Shown here in pieces: positions 52,664 to 61,846 of a DNA stretch of 64,000 nucleotides. The stretch spans positions 202,853 through 266,852 of the forward strand of contig NZ_VXCA01000009.1 of assembly GCF_011369485.1 (NCBI RefSeq), written 5' to 3'. The DNA comes from Pseudomonas atagonensis (GTDB lineage: Bacteria; Pseudomonadota; Gammaproteobacteria; Pseudomonadales; Pseudomonadaceae). Under the pieces are notes generated by a model. That model searched no databases. It worked only from the letters and a program-made list of their open reading frames with translations, and was not told the origin of the DNA. How positions within the stretch are numbered: the first letter of the stretch is position 1; each line of letters opens with the position of its first letter. The position numbers were made by a program, and so were the translations under genes.

Positions 52664-54928
52664 ATGAGCGACTCCCTTGATCTCAGCCTGGACGGTGTAG
52701 AACGCCGCTCGCTGGCTGACTTCACCGAAAATGCCTACCTCAACTACTCCATGTACGTGATCATGGACCGTGCTCTGCCGCATATCGGCGACGGCCTGAA
52801 ACCGGTACAGCGGCGTATCGTCTACGCCATGAGCGAGCTGGGGCTGGACGCCGATTCCAAGCACAAGAAATCGGCGCGTACCGTCGGTGACGTGCTCGGC
52901 AAGTTCCACCCGCACGGCGACTCGGCGTGCTACGAAGCGATGGTGCTGATGGCTCAGCCGTTCAGCTATCGCTATACGCTGGTCGACGGCCAGGGCAACT
53001 GGGGTGCGCCGGACGATCCGAAGTCCTTCGCGGCAATGCGTTACACCGAAGCGCGGCTGTCGCGATATTCCGAAGTGCTGCTCAGCGAACTGGGTCAGGG
53101 CACTGCCGACTGGGGGCCGAACTTCGACGGCACTCTTCAAGAGCCACTGGTTCTGCCGGCGCGCCTGCCGAACATCCTGCTCAACGGCACCACCGGTATT
53201 GCCGTGGGCATGGCCACCGACGTGCCGCCGCACAACCTGCGTGAAGTCGCCACCGCTTGCGTACGCTTGCTCGATGAGCCGAAAGCCACGGTCGAACAGC
53301 TCTGCGAACACATTCAGGGCCCGGATTATCCGACCGAAGCGGAAATCATCACGCCGCGCGCCGACCTGCTGAAAATGTACGAAACCGGCAAGGGCTCGGT
53401 GCGCATGCGCGCCGTGTACCACGTCGAGGACGGCGACATCATCGTCACCGCGCTGCCGCACCAGGTGTCCGGTGCGAAAGTGCTGGAGCAGATCGCCGCG
53501 CTGATGCAGGCGAAACCGTCGAAAGCCCCGCAGATCGCCGACCTGCGCGACGAATCCGACCACGAAAACCCGTGCCGCATCGTGATCATTCCGGTCAACA
53601 GCCGTGTCGATCACGAAGCGCTGATGCAGCACCTGTTCGCCAGCACCGAGCTGGAGTCGACCTATCGGGTCAATGTCAACATCATCGGTCTGGACGGCAA
53701 GCCGCAGCTGAAAAACCTGCGCGCGTTGCTGGTCGAATGGCTGGAATTCCGCGTGCTGACCGTCCGTCGTCGCCTGCAATTTCGCCTCGACAAGGTCGAG
53801 CGTCGCCTGCACCTGTTGGACGGCTTGTTGATTGCTTACCTCAACCTGGATGAAGTGATTCACATCATCCGCACCGAGGAACACCCGAAAGCCAAGCTGA
53901 TCGAGCGTTTCGCCCTCAGCGAAATCCAGGCCGACTACATCCTCGACACCCGTCTGCGTCAGTTGGCGCGACTGGAAGAGATGAAGCTGCGCGACGAGCA
54001 GGACGAACTGCTCAAGGAACAAGCCAAGCTACAAGCCCTGTTGGGCAGCGAAGCCAAGCTGAAGAAGCTGGTGCGCACCGAACTGCTGAAAGATGCCGAA
54101 ACCTATGGCGACGACCGTCGTTCGCCAATCGTCGAGCGTGCCGAAGCCAAGGCACTGACCGAACACGATCTGCTGCCGAACGAGAAAGTCACCGTCGTGC
54201 TCTCGGAAAAAGGCTGGATCCGTTCGGCCAAGGGCCACGACATTGATGCCACCGGACTGTCGTACAAGGCTGGCGATGGCTTCAAGACCTCGGCGGCGGG
54301 GCGTTCCAACCAGTCTGCCGTGGTTATTGACTCCACTGGCCGAAGTTATTCGGTCGCCGCGCATACGCTGCCGTCGGCGCGTGGTCAGGGCGAACCGTTG
54401 ACTGGTCGTCTGACACCGCCACCTGGCGCGACCTTTGAATGCGTGCTGATGCCGGAAGACGACGCGCTGTACGTGATCGCGTCCGACGCCGGTTACGGTT
54501 TCGTGGTGAAAGGTGAAGACCTGCAAGCCAAGAACAAGGCCGGTAAAGCTCTGTTGAGCCTGCCGAACAACGCAAAGGTTATCGCACCTCGCCCGGTAAC
54601 TGACCGAGAGAATGATTTGCTCGCTGCAGTGACAAGCGAGGGGCGCATGCTGGTCTTCAATATCAGCGATTTGCCTCAGTTGGCGAAGGGCAAGGGCAAC
54701 AAGATCATCGGTGTTCCGGGTGACCGTGTCGCGAGCCGTGAAGAGTTTGTCACGGACATTGCTGTCATCCCCGCAGGCGCTACGTTGATCCTGCAAGCGG
54801 GTAAACGCCCTTACAAACTGAAAGCCGAGGACCTCGAACACTACAAAGGTGAGCGTGGACGTCGCGGGAATAAACTCCCGAGGGGCTTCCAGCGTGTCGA
54901 TGCGCTGCTCGTCGAAAACCTCAATTAG
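52664..54928 (+). CDS. parC: DNA topoisomerase IV subunit A
   Basis: Breakage-reunion subunit of topoisomerase IV. The active-site region is [14 protein letters not shown]. The quinolone-resistance region [12 protein letters not shown] has Ser87 and Glu91, the sensitive-type residues. 754 aa, identical in length to P. aeruginosa ParC. I start at the ATG at 52664 ([20 protein letters not shown]) rather than an in-frame ATG at 52601 inside the retropepsin gene. A hairpin follows. Confidence 0.98.
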   Translation: MSDSLDLSLDGVERRSLADFTENAYLNYSMYVIMDRALPHIGDGLKPVQRRIVYAMSELGLDADSKHKKSARTVGDVLGKFHPHGDSACYEAMVLMAQPFSYRYTLVDGQGNWGAPDDPKSFAAMRYTEARLSRYSEVLLSELGQGTADWGPNFDGTLQEPLVLPARLPNILLNGTTGIAVGMATDVPPHNLREVATACVRLLDEPKATVEQLCEHIQGPDYPTEAEIITPRADLLKMYETGKGSVRMRAVYHVEDGDIIVTALPHQVSGAKVLEQIAALMQAKPSKAPQIADLRDESDHENPCRIVIIPVNSRVDHEALMQHLFASTELESTYRVNVNIIGLDGKPQLKNLRALLVEWLEFRVLTVRRRLQFRLDKVERRLHLLDGLLIAYLNLDEVIHIIRTEEHPKAKLIERFALSEIQADYILDTRLRQLARLEEMKLRDEQDELLKEQAKLQALLGSEAKLKKLVRTELLKDAETYGDDRRSPIVERAEAKALTEHDLLPNEKVTVVLSEKGWIRSAKGHDIDATGLSYKAGDGFKTSAAGRSNQSAVVIDSTGRSYSVAAHTLPSARGQGEPLTGRLTPPPGATFECVLMPEDDALYVIASDAGYGFVVKGEDLQAKNKAGKALLSLPNNAKVIAPRPVTDRENDLLAAVTSEGRMLVFNISDLPQLAKGKGNKIIGVPGDRVASREEFVTDIAVIPAGATLILQAGKRPYKLKAEDLEHYKGERGRRGNKLPRGFQRVDALLVENLN

Positions 54929-54937
54929 GCGTCCTAG

Positions 54938-54974
54938 AGCGCCGTATCTACGATTTAACGCGTAGATCGGCGCT
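54938..54974 (+). terminator. Weak hairpin after parC
   Basis: AGCGCCGTATCTACG (54938-54952) pairs with CGTAGATCGGCGCT (54961-54974) with one bulged base. Only two T follow, so it is a poor terminator and may just slow transcription into the next gene. Confidence 0.45.
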
Positions 54975-55102
54975 TTGGCGCTGGAGTCGGAACGCATATT
55001 CACGGATGATATGGCCTTTCCAAGCGCCGGCGTGGCCGAGCGTTCTTCATATTTATTGAGTATTTTCACTGTGGTCAGCCTTGTGGCGGCCACCTGGACG
55101 GG

Positions 55103-55816
55103 ATGATGACTGCTCTGCGCCCCCTTATTTTCCTGCTCGCCGGCGTATTGGGCCTGGCGGGTTGCAGCGTTCACCAGCCGGTGTCGCTGTATCAACTGGA
55201 CAGCGGAAGTCCGGTTCAGCCTGCGCAAAGCGCAGGCATGGCAGTTTTGTTGGGCCCGGTAGTCGTAGCCGATTACCTGCAACGTGAGACTTTGCTGCAG
55301 CGTCAGCCGGATGGCAGTTTGCAGGCGGCGACCGATGGTCGTTGGGCGGGTAGCCTTTCGTCGGATATCGATCAGTTGTTGATGCGTCAGGTTGCTGGTC
55401 ACCTAGACAGCCAGCGTGTGGTGCTGGCCCCGGCAACCACCGGGTTTACCCCGGATGTGCAGGTCTTGCTGACCATCACGCGTCTGGACTCCGGCGTGAA
55501 GCAACCTGCGATTCTCGATGCGCAGTGGCGTTTGATCGACCGTCGTGGCCAGGTTCGCGACAACCGCATCATTCACCTGCAGGAACTGCACGCCGGCAGC
55601 ACGGCTTCGCAGGTTCAGGCGCAGGGGATTCTGCTGCAACGTCTGGCCGAGCAACTGTCGGTGGCGCTCAAGCCCCTGGCCAATCAGCCACCGGTGGCCG
55701 AGGCACCGCGTAAAGCGGCTCCGAAGCCGGCAGCACCAGCGGCGGAAGCCGAGAAGCAGCCGAAGATTCCGATGGCTTCACCGATTCGAACGGATATGGA
55801 AGTGTTCCGCTTCTAA
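55103..55816 (+). CDS. PqiC-like ABC-transport auxiliary lipoprotein
   Basis: 237 aa. Lipoprotein signal MMTALRPLIFLLAGVLGLAG with Cys in GLAGCS. The family pattern VSLYQLDSGSP, then VLLGPVVVADYLQRETLLQR and DIDQLLMRQVAGHL, is that of the PqiC/YmbA lipoproteins that assist MCE-type lipid transport. The C-terminal tail is Ala/Pro/Glu-rich. No MCE genes are adjacent, so its partner must lie elsewhere. Convergent with the SerB-associated gene. PA4963-like by position. Confidence 0.8.
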   Translation: MMTALRPLIFLLAGVLGLAGCSVHQPVSLYQLDSGSPVQPAQSAGMAVLLGPVVVADYLQRETLLQRQPDGSLQAATDGRWAGSLSSDIDQLLMRQVAGHLDSQRVVLAPATTGFTPDVQVLLTITRLDSGVKQPAILDAQWRLIDRRGQVRDNRIIHLQELHAGSTASQVQAQGILLQRLAEQLSVALKPLANQPPVAEAPRKAAPKPAAPAAEAEKQPKIPMASPIRTDMEVFRF

Positions 55817-55837
55817 GTCTGGATCGATTCAGAACAG

Positions 55838-55866
55838 AGCCCGCCTTGTGCGGGCTTTGTTGTGTC
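55838..55866 (+). terminator. Terminator after the PqiC-like gene
   Basis: AGCCCGC-CTTGT-GCGGGCT (55838-55856), a seven-base-pair stem, followed by TTGTTGTG. The T-run is broken, so strength is moderate. Confidence 0.7.
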
Positions 55867-55883
55867 TGGGTTTAGATCAAAAG

Positions 55884-56078
55884 CCCCTCATCGGAACGCC
55901 GCCCGCCTAGCCCTCTCCCGGAGGGAGAGGGGACTGACCGATGTGTCTGGTGCTCTACATTGACCTGAACGATCTTGGCGATTATGGATTCACAGCGGGG
56001 CGTTCAAGTCGCTGCAGGTCTTCAATATTCCCGGATCGGTTCCTTCTCCCTTTGGGAGAGGGCTAGGGTAAGGGGGAA
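55884..56078. repeat. About 195-bp dispersed repeat with 'CCCTCTCCC' ends
   Basis: Left end CCCCTCATCGGAACGCCGCC...AGCCCTCTCCCGGAGG, right end CCCTTTGGGAGAGGGCTAGG; the ends are inverted copies of each other over CTAGCCCTCTCCC. The middle contains GATCTTGGCGATTATGGATTC, which I recall from repeats common in Pseudomonas genomes. It has no ORF. With the two flanking terminators it fills the 330-base gap between convergent genes. Confidence 0.75.
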
Positions 56079-56090
56079 AGTGCAGGCAAC

Positions 56091-56126
56091 AAAAAAGCCC
56101 GCAGACAATCACTCGTCTGCGGGCTT
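56091..56126 (-). terminator. Terminator for the SerB-associated membrane gene
   Basis: Stem AAGCCCGCAGAC / GTCTGCGGGCTT of 12 base pairs (56095-56126) followed on the minus strand by a six-base T-run. It lies 20 bases past the gene's stop. Confidence 0.9.
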
Positions 56127-56146
56127 AGATGTTTCAGGCTTGAGGC

Positions 56147-57652
56147 TTAAGCCCGACGCTCATGCATCCGTGCCAGTTGCCGTTCGAGCATCGATGGATA
56201 AGGCTCCATCAAGCGCTCGACGCAGCAAGCGCCTTCAGGGCTGGCAATCGGGCGGATCCGCGCACGCTGGCGAATCAGTGCGTCATCACTGATCTTGCGC
56301 TCAACCAGCAGCAGATTACGGCTGTGCTGCGACAGAGCCAGTGCATCCTGCGCCGAATCGGTCAGCAGCAGATCGATCTGGCTCAGACCGAACAACTCAT
56401 CACCCAGGGTCAGGCCCAGTTGTAATTGCAGGGTGATCCCGCTGTCCGCCACTTCAATCTGCAACTGGTGACCCAGCGCCCGCAGCAACTCGCCGCAGCA
56501 AATCGCATTGGTCAGATAGTCGTCGCCGCAATCTTCGGTGTGGAACAACATCAGCGTGCTGCCGTCGTTCAGGGTTTCGATTTCGCCTTGATATAGCGAA
56601 GCGGCTTGATCGAGGCAGTCGCGATAGCGTTCCTGCAATTCGTCCAGTCGCGCTTTAGGCAAGCGGCGCAGTTGCTCTTGCGAACCCAGTTGCACCGCCA
56701 GCACCGCCGTGTGTTGCGGCACGCTCGGGGTCGGTTTGCGTACAACCGGTTGCGGCGCGCCATTGAGCGATTCGTCGCGCAGGTCGGCGAACGCGTCATC
56801 GTCGTCATCGTCCTCGACGGTGCTGACCACATGGCGCGGGGCAGGCTTGTGCGCGGCCATCGGACGGGTTTCGTCGAAGCTCGGGTCGCGCAGGTTGCGC
56901 ACTTCGAACTCGGGCTCGTCTTCTTCGTCTTCGAACACCGGCTCCGGCTCAGGCGCTGGCTCCGGTGCGTAGCTGGCGTGCAGCTGGCGGGCCAGATCGC
57001 CGATCTCGTCCTGACGCTCGATGCCGGGCGTGTACTCGTCGATGCGGCGCAGCCACACACGCAATTGCAGCAGCGGCGTGGAAATGTGCCGACCCAGACG
57101 CAGGCTCAGGGCTAGCGCCAGTGCCAACAGAATCGCACTGAGAATGCCCATGCTTTGCAGGCTGATGGTCATCGGCTGCTGAAACTGATCCATGTCCAGG
57201 CTGATGCGCAGTTGCCCGGCGGTCACGTCCTGGAAGGTGATCTTGCTCTCGTACATGCCCTCGGCTTCGCCCAGCAGGCTGTGCTTGGGGCGCTGACCGG
57301 ATTCGGCGAGGATGCGGTTGTCCACGCTATAGATCGCCGCGTGGGCCACCAGTTTGTTCTTGGTCAGGTTATTGAGCAGCACGTTGAGGCTGAGGATGTC
57401 GTTGGACACCAACAGCTCCGTGGCGGAGGTGGCGGTCTGCGTGGTCAGGCTTTCGCCCAGCGCATCGGCCTGCTCGTGCATGGCCTGCTTGAACTGCAAG
57501 CCCATCACACCGGCATAGATCACCAGGGCCAGAGCGACCAGGATCACGTTATGGCTGGCAATGCGCAATGCAATCGGTACACGGCGGTGGCGCAGTGCAC
57601 GGAAGATCAGCAGGAAGAAGTTATCGGTTTTAACTGGCGTGGGCCGGTTCAC
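56147..57652 (-). CDS. SerB-associated membrane protein (Smp/AhpA/YtjB-like) with C-terminal cyclase-like domain
   Basis: 501 aa. Two membrane helices (about 36-53 and 163-187) flank a periplasmic domain, followed by a HAMP-like stretch: the layout of the Smp/YtjB family, which in E. coli is also divergent from serB. After a very acidic Pro/Glu linker (228-312) comes a C-terminal domain (about 315-480) that resembles a class III nucleotidyl cyclase fold (HTAVLAVQLGSQEQL, then LNDGSTLMLFH and LQLQLGLTLGDELFGL). The metal-binding Asp residues are missing, so no cyclase activity is expected. PA4961 by position. Confidence 0.75.
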   Translation of the reverse strand: MNRPTPVKTDNFFLLIFRALRHRRVPIALRIASHNVILVALALVIYAGVMGLQFKQAMHEQADALGESLTTQTATSATELLVSNDILSLNVLLNNLTKNKLVAHAAIYSVDNRILAESGQRPKHSLLGEAEGMYESKITFQDVTAGQLRISLDMDQFQQPMTISLQSMGILSAILLALALALSLRLGRHISTPLLQLRVWLRRIDEYTPGIERQDEIGDLARQLHASYAPEPAPEPEPVFEDEEDEPEFEVRNLRDPSFDETRPMAAHKPAPRHVVSTVEDDDDDDAFADLRDESLNGAPQPVVRKPTPSVPQHTAVLAVQLGSQEQLRRLPKARLDELQERYRDCLDQAASLYQGEIETLNDGSTLMLFHTEDCGDDYLTNAICCGELLRALGHQLQIEVADSGITLQLQLGLTLGDELFGLSQIDLLLTDSAQDALALSQHSRNLLLVERKISDDALIRQRARIRPIASPEGACCVERLMEPYPSMLERQLARMHERRA

Positions 57653-57786
57653 TGAGCTCGGCTCTTTTGTCCGTGAAGTTGACGCGCAGTATAGCGACAG
57701 GCCCTAGACCGGCAAAGCGCTCGCGGTGCCCGATGGTCACTGAAAGTGGGTAGAATGCGGTTTTTTTCCAGTTGCGGGGGTGCGCG

Positions 57787-59001
57787 TTGCGCGAAATCGT
57801 CCTGATTAACATCACGGGAGTCGACCGTCCGGGTCTGACGGCGGCCATTACCGGTGTTCTGGCGCAGGGTGGCGTGAACATTCTCGACATCGGTCAGGCG
57901 GTGATCCACGACACCCTGTCGTTCGGCATCCTCGTTGAAATCCCAGATTCCGAGCAAGGCAAGTCCGTGCTCAAGGACATCCTGTTCAAGGGCTACGAGC
58001 TCGACCAGCAAGTGCGCTTCACCCCGGTGTCCGAAGAGGATTATCAGCAATGGGTGGGCAATCAGGGCAAGAAACGCCACATCGTCACGCTGCTGACCCG
58101 CAAAGTGACTGCCGGGCAATTGCAGGCGGTCAGTTCGATCACCGCCAAATATGGTTTGAACATCGACCACATCGACCGTCTGTCGGGTCGCATGCCGCTG
58201 GACACACCGGCGGACAAGGGCAAGGGTTGCATTGAGTTTTCCGTGCGTGGCGAAGCGGCCGATCCGCAGGCGCTGCGTGCCGAATTCCTTAGCGTTGCCC
58301 AGGAACTGAACGTCGACATCGCCTTCCAGGAAGATTCGCTGTTCCGCCGCAACCGTCGTCTGGCGGTGTTCGACATGGACTCGACGCTGATCGAAGCCGA
58401 AGTCATCGATGAACTGGCCAAGGCTGCCGGCGTCGGTGAACAGGTTTCGGCGATCACCGAGCGGGCGATGGCCGGCGAACTGGATTTCCGCGCCAGTTTC
58501 AAAGAGCGTCTGGCACTGCTCAAAGGCCTCGATGTCAGCGTGCTGGACTCGATTGGTGCCTCGTTGCGCCTGACCGAAGGCGCTGAAACCCTGTTCGCCG
58601 AGCTCAAGCGCCTGGGTTACAAAACAGCCATCCTGTCTGGCGGTTTCACTTATTTCGCCAAGCAGTTGCAGGCCAAACTCGGCATCGACTACGTGTTCGC
58701 CAATGAACTGGAAGTGGTCGACGGCAAGTGCACCGGCGTGGCGATCGAGCCGATTGTCGACGCGCAGCGCAAGGCTGACCTGTTGAAGGAACTGGCGCAC
58801 AAGGAAGGTTTGCGTCTGGAGCAGACCATCGCGGTCGGTGACGGGGCGAATGACCTGCCAATGCTGGCGATTGCCGGGCTGGGTGTGGCGTTCCGTGCCA
58901 AGCCGCTGGTCAAGCAATCGGCGAAGCAGGCGATCTCGACGCTGGGTCTGGATGGTGTGCTGTATCTGCTCGGTTTCCGCGATCGCGACGGGCAGCTCTA
59001 A
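57787..59001 (+). CDS. serB: Phosphoserine phosphatase SerB
   Basis: Final step of serine biosynthesis. The N-terminal region begins MREIVLINITGVDRPGLTAA and forms two ACT-like segments; the C-terminal HAD domain has FDMDSTLIEAEVIDEL (nucleophile Asp196, Asp198), ILSGGFTYF and VGDGANDLPML. 404 aa, longer than E. coli (322) because of the double ACT region, as usual in Pseudomonas. I choose TTG at 57787, which gives the conserved N-terminus and has GGGGGTG upstream. Divergent from the Smp-like gene. Confidence 0.96.
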   Translation: MREIVLINITGVDRPGLTAAITGVLAQGGVNILDIGQAVIHDTLSFGILVEIPDSEQGKSVLKDILFKGYELDQQVRFTPVSEEDYQQWVGNQGKKRHIVTLLTRKVTAGQLQAVSSITAKYGLNIDHIDRLSGRMPLDTPADKGKGCIEFSVRGEAADPQALRAEFLSVAQELNVDIAFQEDSLFRRNRRLAVFDMDSTLIEAEVIDELAKAAGVGEQVSAITERAMAGELDFRASFKERLALLKGLDVSVLDSIGASLRLTEGAETLFAELKRLGYKTAILSGGFTYFAKQLQAKLGIDYVFANELEVVDGKCTGVAIEPIVDAQRKADLLKELAHKEGLRLEQTIAVGDGANDLPMLAIAGLGVAFRAKPLVKQSAKQAISTLGLDGVLYLLGFRDRDGQL

Positions 59002-59028
59002 GAAGGTCTCTGCTGTCTGAGCTGGCCT

Positions 59029-59120
59029 CATTGCGGGCAAGCCACGCTCCCACAGGTGTGGGGTTGTTCACAAAGTTGTGATCACCACGAAAGCTGTGGG
59101 AGCGTGGCTTGCCCGCGATG
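59029..59120. repeat. Inverted REP pair, variant family
   Basis: ATTGCGGGCAAGCCACGCTC... (59029-59055) faces its reverse complement (59094-59120), 38 bases apart. It differs from the other two REPINs in the word GCGGGCAAGCCACGC against GCGAGCAAGCCCGC. It lies where, in PAO1, fimX would be. Confidence 0.88.
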
Positions 59121-59148
59121 GTCGCGCCGCCAATGCAAAGCCCTGCGT

Positions 59149-60900
59149 TTACAGCGATTTCCACAACGAATCGAAATCTTCCTCGCTCCCGCCATTCTGC
59201 GCGGCCTCCAGCGAGCGGTAGGCAAACTGGTTGAAACTGTGCGTACTTGCCACCCGCCGATCCAGCCCGGCGCGGTGTTCTTCGCCCTGGGTATTGATCA
59301 GCACTTTATTGCCTTCCTGGAACGGCAGTCGCGGCGCCAGCAGGGTCGCCGGCAAGTCGATGGCGCTGATTTCCGGCAACAATAGTCCACGTAAATATTG
59401 GTTGTGGTCGTCGCGCGAGCGCACCAGTTGCAAGCCGCACGGTTGCGCATGGGGCGCCACCAGTTCAATGCCTATTTGTGTGCCGGCGCCACGTACCTGA
59501 CGAATCCAGCGAATCACCGCAATGCTCCAGCCTTGGTTCGCGCTGTCACGAATCCCGAGCATTTCCCCGGCCTGCAGTTCGGCGGGCACTTCTTTTGGCC
59601 ACGCCAGGCAATAACCACCGGGGCTGTGATTGATCACCGGCAGGGCATAAGTGGGGAAGTGCGGCGTACTGTCATGACCGCTGTCGTCTTCTGGCAGATG
59701 GTCGTACTGGATTTCTTCGAAAGGCAAAAACTTTTCGCTGCTCTGCGGCGCGGCATCGAAGGCCTGGCTCCAGCTGTCCTTTTCGCCTTTGGCCACGGCG
59801 CTGCTGAAGTTCGCCGCTCGGGCGCCGGGATGCTTGAGTAATTCGCTGAAGGTACGCTCGCCGCCGAGGTAGAAGTGCAGGGCGCTCATGCCCACGCACA
59901 CGGTCAGGCTGCCCTGACCCACGGTGCGCTGAAAGCTGCGTTCGGCGGCCTGGCCCCAGGTCGCGTGCAAGTGCTGCAAGGTGTCGAAACTCAGCCCGGT
60001 CGGCACCGGCAATGGTGTCGACGTGTCCTTGTGTAGCAAATGCGCTTCGATGGCGTTGACCAGTGGTTGTGGATCAAAACCGAGCAGCCCGGCCTTTTGC
60101 TCGCTGCGAAACATCGAGCGGTAGCGCGGGCCGACGTCGAGTTCGGCGCTGATCGCAAACAAACCATCGTCCGGGCTGCCTGGGCGTAGCTTGAGCAGGG
60201 CACTCCAGGGATCGAGGACTTCCGCCAGCCGGGCAATCTGGTTCTGGCGCAATTGATTGCAGCGAGCAGAGCCGAGCAAGAGCGTGGCGATGTAAGTCTG
60301 TTCCAGGCTCAGTTCCGTGGTCAGGCTAGCGAGATCGTCATGCACGCGGCGCTGATGCAACTGCAATTCACAGGCGAGGCGATACAACTGATGCAATTCG
60401 AACCACAGGTGTTGCGGCGGCGGGCTGTACAACTGCGTCGCGCGCACCAGTTGGCCCTTGAGCGCATGAGCCGTCCGTTGCAGGGCGAGGCTCACCAGCG
60501 TCGCGCGGTCCTTGCTGTACTTGGGGGCGATGCGCACAACGATCTGTTTGTAACCGCTGGCCAGATGACTTTGCAGAGCCTGACACAGGTTGCTGATCTT
60601 GCGTGAACGCTCGTCGAGCATGATCGCCTGGTGGAGGAAATGCCGCTCCAGATGCTGGCAGACGAAATACACCTCGGGCCGCAGCAGCTCCAATAGTTGC
60701 AGGCGATTGTCGCTGGGGGTCAGCAATTGATTGAGCTCGCCCAGCCCTTGATACAACTGGCGGGCGGTTTCGCCGATGTTGGCCTTGGGCAGACCGGCGA
60801 TCCAGCGCTTGAGGTCGCGCGGGGTGGCGTCGCAAAACGACAGGCGCGATTGCGTGGGAGTGGGGGCGCTTAACAACGGTGGGGAGTTGGTTTGGCTCAT
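59149..60900 (-). CDS. PilZ-like protein of unknown function (PA4958-like)
   Basis: 583 aa, soluble. The N-terminal two thirds are helical with no family I can name. The C-terminal part (about 410-500) resembles a PilZ domain: NHSPGG at 424-429 fits the (D/N)xSxxG half of the c-di-GMP motif and WSIAVIRWIRQVRGAGTQIG the following strands, but the RxxxR half is not seen. I start at the ATG at 60900 (MSQTNSPPLL); an in-frame ATG-like start at 60960 lies in the REP hairpin. Downstream of psd in the same direction. In PAO1 it is next to fimX, suggesting a signalling role. Confidence 0.6.
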   Translation of the reverse strand: MSQTNSPPLLSAPTPTQSRLSFCDATPRDLKRWIAGLPKANIGETARQLYQGLGELNQLLTPSDNRLQLLELLRPEVYFVCQHLERHFLHQAIMLDERSRKISNLCQALQSHLASGYKQIVVRIAPKYSKDRATLVSLALQRTAHALKGQLVRATQLYSPPPQHLWFELHQLYRLACELQLHQRRVHDDLASLTTELSLEQTYIATLLLGSARCNQLRQNQIARLAEVLDPWSALLKLRPGSPDDGLFAISAELDVGPRYRSMFRSEQKAGLLGFDPQPLVNAIEAHLLHKDTSTPLPVPTGLSFDTLQHLHATWGQAAERSFQRTVGQGSLTVCVGMSALHFYLGGERTFSELLKHPGARAANFSSAVAKGEKDSWSQAFDAAPQSSEKFLPFEEIQYDHLPEDDSGHDSTPHFPTYALPVINHSPGGYCLAWPKEVPAELQAGEMLGIRDSANQGWSIAVIRWIRQVRGAGTQIGIELVAPHAQPCGLQLVRSRDDHNQYLRGLLLPEISAIDLPATLLAPRLPFQEGNKVLINTQGEEHRAGLDRRVASTHSFNQFAYRSLEAAQNGGSEEDFDSLWKSL

Positions 60901-60930
60901 GCCAAAAACCATAGCAGCAAATGCTGCAAT

Positions 60931-60957
60931 CTGTGGGAGCCGGGGCGGCTCCCACAG
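60931..60957. repeat. Single REP-like hairpin between psd and the PilZ-like gene
   Basis: CTGTGGGAGCC-GGGGC-GGCTCCCACAG, an 11-base-pair perfect stem. It has the GTGGGAG word of the REP family but no inverted partner. It may act as a weak terminator after psd; no T-run follows on the minus strand. Confidence 0.75.
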
Positions 60958-60964
60958 CAAGGCA

Positions 60965-61825
60965 TCAGGCTTTCGGCAGCGCCAGGCCTTGACCCATTTG
61001 TACAGGCGAGCCGGCCGCCAGTTCTTCAGCCCACTTCACTTGATCCGGGCCAAACAGCACGATGGCAGTCGAACCCAGCTTGAAGCGACCCAGTTCGGCG
61101 CCCTTTTCCAGGTGGATCGGCGCGCGAGCGGCTTCGTCGTAGCGGAAGGTTTTCAGTTCACGCTTCGGTGGTGTGACCAGACCGGCCCACACGGTTTCGA
61201 TCGATGCAACGATCATCGCGCCCACCAGCACTACGGCCATCGGCCCGCGCTCGGTGTCGAAGATGCACGCTACACGCTCGTTGCGGGCGAACAGTTCCGG
61301 CACGTTTTCAGCGGTGGTCTGGTTGACCGAGAAGATTCGGCCCGGAATGTAGACCATTTCACGCAGGGTGCCGGCCAGCGGCATGTGCACGCGGTGGTAG
61401 TCCTTCGGCGACAGGTAAATGGTGGCGAAGTCGCCGCCCATGAATGGCGCCGCATTGGCCGCGTCACCGCCGAGCAGTTCCAGCACGCTGAAGCTGTGGC
61501 CCTTGGCCTGGAACACGCGACCGTGTTCGATCGGGCCGAGCTGGCTGACCGCACCGTCGGCCGGGCTGAGGATAGCGCCCGGAGTCTGGTCCAGCGGACG
61601 CGCGCCGTCTTTCAGGGCGCGGGTGAAGAAGGCGTTGAAGTGCTCGTAAGCGGTCAGGTCTTCGACCAGCGCTTGCGACATGTCCACTTGATAACGCTTG
61701 GCGAACCATTGGGTGAAGGCATTCTTGAACCAGCGCACGCGGCACTCGGCAATGCAGCCGGCCAGACGCGACAGCAGGTGATGAGGCAGCAGGTACTGAC
61801 TGAGGATAAACAGACGCTCTTTCAT
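60965..61825 (-). CDS. psd: Phosphatidylserine decarboxylase proenzyme
   Basis: Makes phosphatidylethanolamine at the inner membrane. The self-cleavage motif is LGST (Ser252 becomes the pyruvoyl group); the Asp90-His147 pair is in LSPADGAVS and [10 protein letters not shown]. 286 aa, usual length. Twenty-one bases downstream of rhdA in the same direction. PA4957 by position. Confidence 0.97.
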   Translation of the reverse strand: MKERLFILSQYLLPHHLLSRLAGCIAECRVRWFKNAFTQWFAKRYQVDMSQALVEDLTAYEHFNAFFTRALKDGARPLDQTPGAILSPADGAVSQLGPIEHGRVFQAKGHSFSVLELLGGDAANAAPFMGGDFATIYLSPKDYHRVHMPLAGTLREMVYIPGRIFSVNQTTAENVPELFARNERVACIFDTERGPMAVVLVGAMIVASIETVWAGLVTPPKRELKTFRYDEAARAPIHLEKGAELGRFKLGSTAIVLFGPDQVKWAEELAAGSPVQMGQGLALPKA

Positions 61826-61846
61826 TAATTAATAGTCCTTAAAACC

